Shown here: positions 1-7,393 of the stretch, in pieces | Layout: each line of letters begins with the position of its first letter | Numbering within the stretch: the first letter of the stretch is position 1 | From: Gemmatimonadales bacterium UBA4456 | GTDB lineage: Bacteria > Gemmatimonadota > Gemmatimonadetes > Longimicrobiales > Gaopeijiaceae | Direction: 5' to 3' | Length of the DNA: 13,453 nt | Assembly (NCBI GenBank): GCA_002390225.1 | Contig: DGOW01000026.1 | Coordinates: forward strand, 1-13,453 | Program-made: the position numbers and the translations under genes | Notes under the pieces: generated by a model | The model's input: only the letters and a program-made list of their open reading frames with translations | Databases searched by the model: none | What the model was told of the DNA's origin: nothing

Positions 1-427
1 ATGGCTCGCCCGGCACCTCCAGCTTCCGTAATGCCGAGAGGAAGCACGCGTCGCGGACGAGCTCCGAAGTGACCCTGTGGTCGCGATGGCGCCCGTGCTT
101 CCAGTGCGTAATCACAACACGCGGCCGGAAGGCCCGGATCAGTGCAGCGACGACGAGTCGGGAGTCATGGTCATTCCGCAGGCTCGAGTCGGGCAGCTCC
201 GCGCAGGCTCGAAGCGCCAAGCCCATCTGCGCGCCCGCATTGCTGGCTTCGCGGGCTCGGATCTCGGCGGAGCCGGAACTGCCCATCTCGCCGGCTGTGA
301 GATCGATGACGCCGACCCGTTTGCCGCGCGATGCACTCTTGATGAGCGCACCGCCGCAGAGCAGCTCGGCATCATCGGGATGAGCCATGATCGCGAGGAG
401 ATCAAGCTGCGCGTCCAGGTCGGCCAT
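1..427 (-). CDS. bshB1: BshB1-type N-acetylglucosaminyl-malate deacetylase (PIG-L family), partial
   Basis: Partial gene: the first ~142 residues are present and the C-terminus lies beyond the left edge. PIG-L enzymes are zinc-dependent de-N-acetylases. BshB1 removes the acetyl group from GlcNAc-malate, the second step of bacillithiol synthesis in the cytoplasm. Seen in the sequence: the metal-binding motif AHPDDAEL near residue 15, then DLTAGEMGSSGSAEIR, the ELPDS motif, HRDH near residue 114 (third metal ligand; the family usually has HPDH) and DACFLSALRK. GSAEIR and DACFLSxLRK are more typical of BshB1 than of the mycothiol enzyme MshB or of generic PIG-L proteins. The start is an ATG three bases after the stop of the upstream permease, with no clear Shine-Dalgarno, so translation is probably coupled. 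It is the last visible gene of a five-gene efflux operon. The BshB1 assignment is confident at family level; bacillithiol production itself is inferred. Confidence 0.85.
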   Translation of the reverse strand, partial: MADLDAQLDLLAIMAHPDDAELLCGGALIKSASRGKRVGVIDLTAGEMGSSGSAEIRAREASNAGAQMGLALRACAELPDSSLRNDHDSRLVVAALIRAFRPRVVITHWKHGRHRDHRVTSELVRDACFLSALRKLEVPGEP

Positions 428-430
428 AAG

Positions 431-1750
431 CTATTCGGATCTGAGGGCATCGACCGGTTCGAGTCGGCTGGCCCGGTACGCTGGTAGGAGTCCGAACAGC
501 ATACCTGTCAGAGCCGCCATGCCCAAGGCTGCCGCAACGGCCCACGTTGGAATCTCCGCCGGCAGAGGCGTAAACCTGGACACAGTCTCCGCCATGCCCC
601 ACCCAAGGAGGAGTCCTACTCCCGCTCCCGCGCAGGTCAGCAGCGACGCCTCGACCAGGAACTGCCAGAGGATCTCACGACGGGTCGCGCCGATGGCTTT
701 TCGTACGCCGATCTCTCGTGTTCGCTCGGTGACGGAGATCAGCATGATCCCGATCACGCCGACACCGCCGACCAGTAGTCCGGCCGACGCCAGGAGAAGG
801 ATCACAAGGAAGAAGACGCCTGTGAGCTGATTGAAGAGGTCCATGATCTGCTGCGATGACGTGACCGCAAAGTCGTTGTCCATTCGAGGACCGAGACCTC
901 GGATGCCCCGCATCGTCGCAATGACGTCGTCCTTCGCGCGCTCGGCTGAAGTACCCTCTTCGGGCACGACCAGGATTTGTGCCTGGAACTTGCTTTGCCT
1001 CAACCGACGAATGGACGCGGTCCACGGAAAGATCGCCCAGTTCTGGAACGCGGTAGAAAAGACGTTCGTTGCCGGTTCGTACACACCGATGACCGTGAAC
1101 GGCTCCTGCGTTCCGCGGAATCGGTTTGCGACGCGCACCCGCCGTCCGATCGGGTCCCTCTGACCGAACAGCTGTTCGGTCAGCCCCGTGGACAGGATCA
1201 CCACTGCGCGATTCTGTTGGACCTCAGCCGGCGTAAAATCACGACCGACGGCGAAGTCGCCCGCCTGATACGCTGACCATCCCGCGGAGGAGCCGTTGGC
1301 AAACACGTTCTCCATCTGCTCGCCGTCGAACTCCATGTCGACCTGGAAGTTCGACAGGTCGTAGAGCGCATCCGATACGGAGGGTAGTGCCTCGATCCGG
1401 CGCGCCTCTTCCGGCTCGATGACCGGCTTTCCCCACCACGGCGGTCGTTCCCCGCCGTTCCCGATCGTGATCGCCGTGAAGTCGAAACGGGTCACAGCGA
1501 AATTGTCTGGGCCGGCCGCCTCGAAGGCCTCCATCACACTCGATCGGAGACCCGTCATCAACGCACCAATGGCCACCACGACGGATACGCCGACGGCCAC
1601 ACCCAGGACTGTGAGGATGGAGCGCAGGAAGTTGGCCCGCATGGCTTCCCAGGCGATCAGGAATCCTTCGTACAGGGCATGCAAACCGGAGGAGCCTCGC
1701 CCAGGGCGGGGAGCCAACGTTGGCCGGCGCTGACGCGGCAGTTCGGTCAT
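431..1750 (-). CDS. MacB-type ABC transporter permease (second of a pair)
   Basis: Inner-membrane subunit of an ABC exporter of the MacB/LolE/FtsX superfamily, 439 residues. Visible layout: a Pro/Arg-rich cytoplasmic N-terminus (1-30); TM1 at about 44-67; a large periplasmic MacB_PCD-type domain at about 70-305; and a C-terminal FtsX domain with TM2 about 308-338, TM3 about 365-388 and TM4 about 402-425. The family's cytoplasmic coupling signature TERTREIGVRKAIGATRREI sits just after TM2 (341-360), and the end PAYRASRLEPVDALRSE is typical. There is no Walker A, LSGGQ or Walker B, so unlike E. coli MacB the ATPase is not fused. Its ATG overlaps the stop of the preceding permease gene (ATGA), so the two are probably translationally coupled and may form a heterodimer. 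Substrate unknown: antibiotic, peptide or lipid export are all possible. Confidence 0.9.
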   Translation of the reverse strand: MTELPRQRRPTLAPRPGRGSSGLHALYEGFLIAWEAMRANFLRSILTVLGVAVGVSVVVAIGALMTGLRSSVMEAFEAAGPDNFAVTRFDFTAITIGNGGERPPWWGKPVIEPEEARRIEALPSVSDALYDLSNFQVDMEFDGEQMENVFANGSSAGWSAYQAGDFAVGRDFTPAEVQQNRAVVILSTGLTEQLFGQRDPIGRRVRVANRFRGTQEPFTVIGVYEPATNVFSTAFQNWAIFPWTASIRRLRQSKFQAQILVVPEEGTSAERAKDDVIATMRGIRGLGPRMDNDFAVTSSQQIMDLFNQLTGVFFLVILLLASAGLLVGGVGVIGIMLISVTERTREIGVRKAIGATRREILWQFLVEASLLTCAGAGVGLLLGWGMAETVSRFTPLPAEIPTWAVAAALGMAALTGMLFGLLPAYRASRLEPVDALRSE

Positions 1751-2988
1751 TCGTACCTGAGCGCGTCGACGGGGTTGAGCTTGGAAGCCTGTGAGGCAGG
1801 GTAGACGCCTGCGATCACGCCCACCGAGAGCCCGAGCAGCACCCCGAGCACAATCCAGCGTGGCGCTACAGCCGCCGGGATCACGGACACCGCCGCGACC
1901 GCCTTGGCGATGCCGAGTCCTGCACCGACACCGAACGCGGCTCCGACAGTGGAAAGCGTTGCGGACTCGATCAGCACCTGGGTGAGAATGTCGCGACGAC
2001 GGGCACCGAGCGCCTTCCGCACGCCGATCTCACGGGTCCGCTCCATGACCGAGACCAGCATGATGTTCATGATCACGATTCCTCCGACCACGAGCGAAAT
2101 CGACACGAGCATCGGCAGAGCCAGGAAGAGAATTCGTGAGATATTGTCCCAGAAGCTGATGGCCTCGTCGGCGGTCTCCAGGGCGAAGTCGGCTTCCTCC
2201 GTGGGCCGAAGCTGTCGCCTCACACGCATGATCCCCTCGACCTCCAGTTGGATGTCGCGGAGCTGATCCGGATTCACGGCCTGGATGATCACGGACTCGA
2301 TATTTCCACGAGGGGCCGTGATCGCCCGCGCCGGTGACCTCGCCGGCACGAAGACCTGATTGTCCAATGACTGCCCGAACAGCGAGCCCTGTTCCTCGAG
2401 CACCCCGATCACCCGGTACGGGAAGCCACGCATGCGCAGGGAGCGACCGATCGGCTCCAGTCCTTCAAAGACCCGGTCAGCCGTCTCGAAGCCGATGACG
2501 ACAACAGGGGTACCAGCCTGGGCCTCCTGAGGAGAGAACGCGCGCCCGCTCGCGATATCGAGATCTCGGATCTCGAAGATTTCAGCGGATGCGGCTGTCA
2601 GGCGTACGCCACTCGCGGTCCGGCCGTTGTCTCCGACTACGCTCGTACTGGTCGAGCTCTCGATCGCGATTCGCGCTGGGAGCGTGAGGCGCTCACGGAT
2701 GATGTCGCCATCCTCAAACCTCAGCTGGGGCCTGCGCGCGCGTGCGCGCCGCTGCTCACGAGTGAGGTTGACATTGAGGGATTGTGAGCGTTGAAGCGTG
2801 ACCGTGTTCACGCCGAAGATCTGCGACGTGAAGTCTTCACGGACATAGCGGTCGAGTCCTTCGACCACGGTGACGACCACGATGAGGAACATCACACCAA
2901 GGATCACGCCGAGGAGGCTGAAGAACGATTTCAGCTTCTCTGTGGTGATCTGCTGGAACGCGAGCGCGACGCCCTCCCAAAGGTGCAC
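1747..2988 (-). CDS. MacB-type ABC transporter permease (first of a pair)
   Basis: Inner-membrane permease of 413 residues from the same superfamily as its downstream neighbour but clearly diverged from it. TM1 is at about 22-43. A periplasmic MacB_PCD-type domain spans about 45-285. TM2 is at about 287-312, TM3 about 338-366 and TM4 about 377-398. The coupling motif ERTREIGVRKALGARRRDI is at 316-334, and the C-terminus ends YPASQASKLNPVDALRYE. It starts with GTG, six bases after the adaptor gene's stop, with no convincing Shine-Dalgarno. No nucleotide-binding domain is present. Having two dissimilar permeases in tandem suggests a heterodimeric channel joined to the MacA-like adaptor and TolC-like channel encoded upstream. 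The family call is secure; the substrate cannot be read from the sequence. Confidence 0.9.
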   Translation of the reverse strand: MHLWEGVALAFQQITTEKLKSFFSLLGVILGVMFLIVVVTVVEGLDRYVREDFTSQIFGVNTVTLQRSQSLNVNLTREQRRARARRPQLRFEDGDIIRERLTLPARIAIESSTSTSVVGDNGRTASGVRLTAASAEIFEIRDLDIASGRAFSPQEAQAGTPVVVIGFETADRVFEGLEPIGRSLRMRGFPYRVIGVLEEQGSLFGQSLDNQVFVPARSPARAITAPRGNIESVIIQAVNPDQLRDIQLEVEGIMRVRRQLRPTEEADFALETADEAISFWDNISRILFLALPMLVSISLVVGGIVIMNIMLVSVMERTREIGVRKALGARRRDILTQVLIESATLSTVGAAFGVGAGLGIAKAVAAVSVIPAAVAPRWIVLGVLLGLSVGVIAGVYPASQASKLNPVDALRYE

Positions 2989-2994
2989 GGCTCG

Positions 2995-4254
2995 TCAGCC
3001 CTCGTCCTCGTCGATCGACGCTTCGTCGTCCACGACCGAAATGGCGTCACCCTCGCGCAATTGCCTGATTCGCTGATACGGGCCGGAAACGACTACATCT
3101 CCCTCCGACAACCCGGAGACCACCTCGAAGTACTCCTGGCCCGCGATCCCGACCTCGACGGGCTGAAAGAAGACGACGCCGTCGTTGACGAGGAAGACCC
3201 CCTCGATGTCCTGGACCTCGGAGCCGTCTGCGCCGCCGGCGTCCCCGACCTCCACGTCATCGGCGTCGCGCACGGTGAGCGCAATAATCGGCACCGCCAC
3301 CGTGTTCGACCGCGACTCGACGATGATGTCCGCCGTGGCGGATAAGTCTGGCCGAAGCGGCGCGTCAGTCTCGTCGAGGGTCAGCACGACTTCGAAGTCG
3401 ATCGCTGCCTGCTGGTTCCCCTGCTGCTGACTTGGTGGATTTATGGCGGAGTTGCCAATCTCCGTCACTCGACCGGAGAACGCCTGGTCCGGGAATGCAT
3501 CGATTCGGATGGACGCGCTGTCGCCCAAGGCGATCTTGGAGACCTCGGTCTCGTCTACCTGAAGGACGACCTCGATGACGGAGAGGTCGGAGATCGTCAG
3601 GACCAGCGAACCCGGGTTGTTCATGGTTCCGATGATGACCGTTTCGCCCTCCTCCACATTGAGGCGGGTGACCTTTCCGGCCATGGGAGCCACAAAGATC
3701 GTCTTGGATAGCCGATCTTCGTTCTCCTCGACCCCAGCCTCGGCCTGGGAAACACCGAAGCGGGCGGACTGGAGCAGTGCCTCCTGCACCTCGACACGCG
3801 TCTCGGCATCATCAAGCTGTTGTCGGCTGACCAGGATCGAGTCGCGGGCGCGGAGTTGAACCAGGCGATCCAGGTCCCTTGCTGCTTGCGTCAGACTCGC
3901 TGTCTGCTGCGCTCCCTGAGCTTCGGCCTGCGCGAACTGTGCCTCCGCTCGGGAGAGCGCGGCCCGGTACTGGTCGGGCTCGAGGCGCAACAGCGTCTGC
4001 CCGGCTTCCACGTCGTCACCCTCGTCGATCAGCAGTTGGGAAACCCTTGCCGATACGTCGGAGGAGATATCAACAGTGCGGCGAGCGCGGATGTTGCCGC
4101 TTGCCGTCACGATCTCGACGAGATCACGGGCCTCCATCGCCTCGGTGCGGACCTCGATTCCACCTTCACGTCCGCGGGTTACCGACAGAACGGCCGCTGA
4201 GCCGAGTACGGCGACGATGACGAGGCCGATGATGAGTTTGGTACGGTTCTCCAT
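2995..4254 (-). CDS. MacA/HlyD-family periplasmic adaptor (efflux membrane fusion protein)
   Basis: A 419-residue membrane fusion protein that would bridge the inner-membrane permeases and the TolC-like channel. The N-terminal anchor helix is at about 7-25 with no lipobox, so it is membrane-anchored rather than a lipoprotein. A split lipoyl/biotinyl-like hairpin domain (about 50-92 and 185-222, with VAPMAGKVTRLNVEEGETV as its second half) surrounds a coiled-coil hairpin rich in Ala, Gln and Glu (about 95-183). A beta-barrel domain follows (about 225-312), then a membrane-proximal domain to the end. Oddities are a Gln/Asn patch near 275-282, a strongly acidic insert at about 330-351 and a very acidic C-terminal tail (VVDDEASIDEDEG). 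It starts nine bases after the TolC-like gene's stop, without an obvious Shine-Dalgarno. The context (TolC before it, MacB-type permeases after it) favours a MacA-like ABC role over RND efflux. Confidence 0.9.
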   Translation of the reverse strand: MENRTKLIIGLVIVAVLGSAAVLSVTRGREGGIEVRTEAMEARDLVEIVTASGNIRARRTVDISSDVSARVSQLLIDEGDDVEAGQTLLRLEPDQYRAALSRAEAQFAQAEAQGAQQTASLTQAARDLDRLVQLRARDSILVSRQQLDDAETRVEVQEALLQSARFGVSQAEAGVEENEDRLSKTIFVAPMAGKVTRLNVEEGETVIIGTMNNPGSLVLTISDLSVIEVVLQVDETEVSKIALGDSASIRIDAFPDQAFSGRVTEIGNSAINPPSQQQGNQQAAIDFEVVLTLDETDAPLRPDLSATADIIVESRSNTVAVPIIALTVRDADDVEVGDAGGADGSEVQDIEGVFLVNDGVVFFQPVEVGIAGQEYFEVVSGLSEGDVVVSGPYQRIRQLREGDAISVVDDEASIDEDEG

Positions 4255-4263
4255 GAGGTTGCG

Positions 4264-5769
4264 TCAGTTCTGAGAGCGGAGAGAAGCGCCGACGAGCGCT
4301 TCGAGATTCGTAACAGCGTCGTGGTATGCGAATATGGCGATCGTTCGGTCAGCATCGGCCTGGGCGAACAGCGTCTGAGCGTCGACCAGCTCCACGAAGG
4401 TGATCGCGCCGAGCTGATACCGTTCGCGAGCAAGGTTCAGCTGCTGCTCGGCCAGCTCGCGATTTCGCTCCTCGAGAAGCGCGCTCTGATAGGCGGTCCG
4501 CACATTCGCGAGTCCTATGGCGAGGTCGGCCTGTACCTGGAGTTCCTGCTCGCGAATCTGTTGCGAGAAGTCATCTCGCTGCAGACGAGCAGCCTCTACG
4601 TTCCGCTGCCGGCTCAACCCTGAGAAGATCGGGATGCTCACCGTCATCCGGAAGCTCGGCGGAGAGCCCACAAAATTGAATGGGAACTGATCGTTACCGG
4701 CGATAATCGCGTTACGGTCCGAGTCGGAGAACGCGAACTGACTGCAGTCCTGCGGGGGCAGTGGGTTCGCCAGCCGAGCATACAGATCGTTGGTGAAGAA
4801 GCACTGAGCGACTGCCGACTGGATCTGGCCCTCGGCCTGAGCGACCTGGAAGTCCGTGCTGCTGGCCTCGCGGGTGAACCCGCTCCATCCGGTCGACAGG
4901 TTCAGCGTAGGCATGTATTGAGACCACGCCGAACTGACGCTGATGTCCGCGGCCTCCCAGGATGACAGTCGACGCCGAAGCTCGGGGTTACCCCCAGCCG
5001 CCATGGCCGAGAGTTGCTCCAGCTCCCACCTCGGTTCTGCCAACTGGAACTCTGTGGTCGACTCGAATTGCTGGTCGACGGGGAGACCGAGGAGCTGCAG
5101 GAGACGCATCCGCGACGTCGTCGCCCGGTTAAGCGTCTGAAGCACCCTTACTTCGGAGCGACCGACCTGGACCTCAGCCTGGCCGACGTCGATGGGTGTG
5201 ACCTGCCCAACCTCCAGCTGGCCCTGTGCGAGCCGGAGATTGAACCGGGCATTTTCGAGCTGTTGTTCCGCGATCCGAACCGCGTCCTCCTGCCTCAGAA
5301 GCTCCACATACGCGGTGGTCACCTGCCGGACGAGGTTCGATTCTGCGGCGCCGATGCCGGCGAGCGTAGTGCGTCGCTCGGCCTTGGCCTGCTTCGGCCC
5401 GAGGACCGTCGCCCAGTTCAGAGAGTAGTTGAGCCCGAGCGAGTAGCTGGACCCGTAATAGGAGGGCTGGTCGCTGAAGCCAAGGTCACCAAGCGTCAGG
5501 CTTCCGGGGAGCTGCGTCTCACCGGAGCCCTGCCAGCTGAGACCTCCGTTCGCGCTGGCGCTCGGGATCAGCTGTCCCCACGCCTGCCGGACGTTCCAGT
5601 CTGCGAGTGTCTCGTCGTTCCGGGTCTGCAAAAACCCGGGGTTGGTGGATCGAGCGATATCGATCGCGTCGCCGAGAGAAAGCTGGGCCGGAACGCGCTG
5701 CTGAGCCGAAACGAGTGACGGCGTCAGAACGGCGAACAGAAAGACCAGCAAACGGAGGCGATTTTTCAT
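4264..5769 (-). CDS. TolC-family outer-membrane efflux channel
   Basis: Outer-membrane factor of a tripartite export system, 501 residues, within the usual family length. It has a clear signal peptide (MKNRLRLLVFLFAVL..., cleavage near SAQ|Q at about 22-24). Two repeats of the OEP fold follow (about 30-235 and 255-495), rich in long Gln/Ala/Arg/Glu helices such as the segment near 432-450, with the repeat motif (Y/V)xxGxxxxxxLVDAQTLF near 451-468. The only two cysteines, C323 and C342, sit in a predicted surface loop of the second repeat. The ATG has GAGG directly against it, a spacing too short for a standard ribosome binding site. As first gene of the minus-strand operon it should be transcribed from the 190-base gap upstream. 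Family assignment is firm; which substrate it exports is unknown. Confidence 0.92.
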   Translation of the reverse strand: MKNRLRLLVFLFAVLTPSLVSAQQRVPAQLSLGDAIDIARSTNPGFLQTRNDETLADWNVRQAWGQLIPSASANGGLSWQGSGETQLPGSLTLGDLGFSDQPSYYGSSYSLGLNYSLNWATVLGPKQAKAERRTTLAGIGAAESNLVRQVTTAYVELLRQEDAVRIAEQQLENARFNLRLAQGQLEVGQVTPIDVGQAEVQVGRSEVRVLQTLNRATTSRMRLLQLLGLPVDQQFESTTEFQLAEPRWELEQLSAMAAGGNPELRRRLSSWEAADISVSSAWSQYMPTLNLSTGWSGFTREASSTDFQVAQAEGQIQSAVAQCFFTNDLYARLANPLPPQDCSQFAFSDSDRNAIIAGNDQFPFNFVGSPPSFRMTVSIPIFSGLSRQRNVEAARLQRDDFSQQIREQELQVQADLAIGLANVRTAYQSALLEERNRELAEQQLNLARERYQLGAITFVELVDAQTLFAQADADRTIAIFAYHDAVTNLEALVGASLRSQN

Positions 5770-5959
5770 CCTCGCGGACCTCGTACACAGGGGGCAGTCA
5801 GGACCGACAACTGATCACACGTACGCCCCGCAGAGTGTTGAGGCTTCAAGCGGAGATCAGCCATCAGTCGCGCTCTCGACACCGGATACGGTCGAGCGTA
5901 CCCAACTCTTCAACGTTCCCGCATCCCACGCGACGCTAAAAGGTAACCAAGCTCCTTCT
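5770..5959. other. Intergenic gap expected to hold the efflux-operon promoter
   Basis: This 190-base gap lies between the start of the TolC-like gene and the end of the small secreted-protein gene, both on the minus strand. The operon promoter and any terminator of the upstream gene should be here. I found no strong sigma-70 pair. Some TTGA-like boxes occur on the minus strand, including an imperfect palindrome TTGA-N4-TCAA near 5837-5850 that could be an operator, but none has a convincing partner at the right spacing. No strong stem with a T-run is seen. No coding signal is evident. Confidence 0.4.
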
Positions 5960-6655
5960 CTACCCTACCAGATCCGTGCGTTCGGCGACGAAACGAAGTG
6001 CTGGAATTGCGACCCTCAGAACCCGTCCCTGACGGTCGAACCACACGGTCCGGTTTTCACCGGTGTCGGTCGTGAAGGAGACGCGTCTCGACTGGACCTC
6101 GTTAAGTCCAAGGCGGATCGTCACCTGAACAGGCTCTCCGGCTGTGATCAGCCCCTGGATTCCCGCACGTGGCTCCAGCGTGTGCACGGGCCTGTCGGTG
6201 CGAACGTTTCGCAGGAAGTAGTAGTGGTGCGCGACATGACGCTCGAGGACTCGAGTGTCTCGATGAGCTTGGAACTCGCGATCCTCGGCTCCGACATCCG
6301 AGCGGATCGTTGCTAGGTATCGACGACCAGAGCGCGCGACTTGCACTTCGATGGCGTCGAGGCCCGTAGCCGAGACCTGGTACCGCACCGCCACGCCGTC
6401 TGGCGGCATCGCGTGGAGAAGAGGCCGCATCTCCTGGCGTCCTTCCGGAAGCGTCAGAGCCACGGTGCCGTTGGCGAACAGCGCATCCTCTCGTCCAACC
6501 CCGGGCCGGCGGATTACGAATTCCTCCGTGCCTGCCGGGACACCTCCGATGCTCACCGCAAAGGTTCCTGCGTCGACCACGACGCCCTGGGCTGAGAGCC
6601 CAGGCGCAGCGATGCCGGTGTACAGCGCAGCAGCAAAAAGAACGCGATAGTTCAT
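5960..6655 (-). CDS. Small secreted protein of unknown function
   Basis: Intact gene for a 231-residue exported protein that I do not recognise. The reading frame is open further upstream, but the start is placed at the internal ATG at 6655. From there the product begins with a clean signal peptide (MNYRVLFAAALYTGIAAPGLSAQ, cleavage after about residue 23), while the upstream extension is Arg/Ser-rich and does not look protein-like. The mature part looks all-beta: FAVSIGGVPAGTEEFVIRRP near 32-51, a GLDAIEVQVARSGRRY strand pair near 98-113, and FTTDTGENRTVWFDRQGRVLRVAIP near 194-218. This last resembles strands seen in DUF3108-like and LolA/LolB-like beta-sheet proteins, though that is only a shape analogy. 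No cysteine and no lipobox. It follows the broken creatininase gene by 61 bases on the same strand, so the two were probably once co-transcribed. Confidence 0.75.
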   Translation of the reverse strand: MNYRVLFAAALYTGIAAPGLSAQGVVVDAGTFAVSIGGVPAGTEEFVIRRPGVGREDALFANGTVALTLPEGRQEMRPLLHAMPPDGVAVRYQVSATGLDAIEVQVARSGRRYLATIRSDVGAEDREFQAHRDTRVLERHVAHHYYFLRNVRTDRPVHTLEPRAGIQGLITAGEPVQVTIRLGLNEVQSRRVSFTTDTGENRTVWFDRQGRVLRVAIPALRFVAERTDLVG

Positions 6656-6716
6656 GGAGAAGGATACACGGAAGTCACCCTGTGAGTTCGTCCGAAGCGG
6701 GAGTTCCGAAGCCTGC

Positions 6717-7393
6717 TCACAAGACCTCGATGCACCGACCGAAGACGGCTGATCCCCTCTCCGCGGTCGCGAGACAGGGTGAGTCAAGCACACCTCGAGA
6801 CTCGACCGGGGGTTTCGGCACTCTCCGCCGCGTATACTTTCGAAGGGCGAGGCCATCGGGTACGAAATTTTTGGCCCGCTCCATCCTCACCCGATCCGGT
6901 GTAAGGTGAAGTATGAGCGACGTTTCGAGCTCGCCAGCGTGCTCGAAATCAGGGACGGTTTCGAACACATCGGAGACATCGATCTGATAGAGATCGTTCA
7001 CGGACTTGTGCGCGAGCCCCGATGCGGTCATCAGCAGCGCTTCGAGATGAGGCTCGTACCGATGAGCTGTGATGAGATGGAAGTGACGTACTTACAGATC
7101 CTCCCACCCCCCGATCAGTTCATTCACGGCCTTGTGCAGGGTCTTGCGACGCAGCCCTGGCGCGCGGAAGGGACCTCCACTGACCGTCACAAGTAGGAGA
7201 GCACGGGTGCGAGCAGGATGCTGAAGCGTTTGGATACCGCGCGTGCAACCTGTTCGGCAATGAAGTTGTTCGTCCCGATCGGGAGGTGATGACCATGCTG
7301 TTCGAGAGCGCCGACCGGCATGATGAGACGCGGGTCCTCAGCGAGGATCCGTCCGACCGTCGCCCGCGCCAACTCGTCGACAGCATATGACAT
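6717..7393 (-). pseudogene. Creatininase-family amidohydrolase, disrupted
   Basis: Creatininase-family proteins are metal-dependent amidohydrolases of about 240-260 residues. Three collinear pieces on the minus strand add up to one such protein. The first starts at the ATG at 7393, behind a good Shine-Dalgarno (AGGGAGGTG), and carries the metal-site motif PVGALEQHGHHLPIGTN. It hits TGA at 7189-7187, just after APVLSY. In another frame the coding sequence continues at once (VTVSGGPF..., LRRKTLHKAVNELIGGWED), consistent with loss of one base. A TAA at 7094-7092 then interrupts it before VRHFHLITAHRYEPHLEALL in the same frame. The remainder includes the family hallmark FEHAGELETSLILHLTP and ends at TGA 6719-6717. 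The GTN replaces the usual GTD, whose Asp is a metal ligand in characterised creatininases. Family identity is confident, and so is the disruption unless sequencing errors caused both lesions. Confidence 0.85.

Noticed and set aside
2735..2757. Alternating GC tract (Z-DNA-like) in the first permease
   Set aside because: It encodes an Arg/Ala-rich stretch in the periplasmic domain and is explained by codon choice in a GC-rich genome.
431..2988. The two permeases as a recent tandem duplication
   Set aside because: They share only family-level motifs and differ in the periplasmic domain and loop lengths, so they are old paralogues.
2791..3345. 184-residue plus-strand open frame, rich in Asp/His/Glu
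   Set aside because: Antisense to the permease start and adaptor end, both of which have clear family motifs; its composition merely mirrors their codons.
5014..5718. 234-residue plus-strand open frame
   Set aside because: Antisense to the TolC-like gene; no recognisable motif.
6906..7196. 96-residue plus-strand open frame in the gap between the secreted protein and the kinase
   Set aside because: It is the reverse of the creatininase remnant, whose family motifs on the minus strand account for the sequence.
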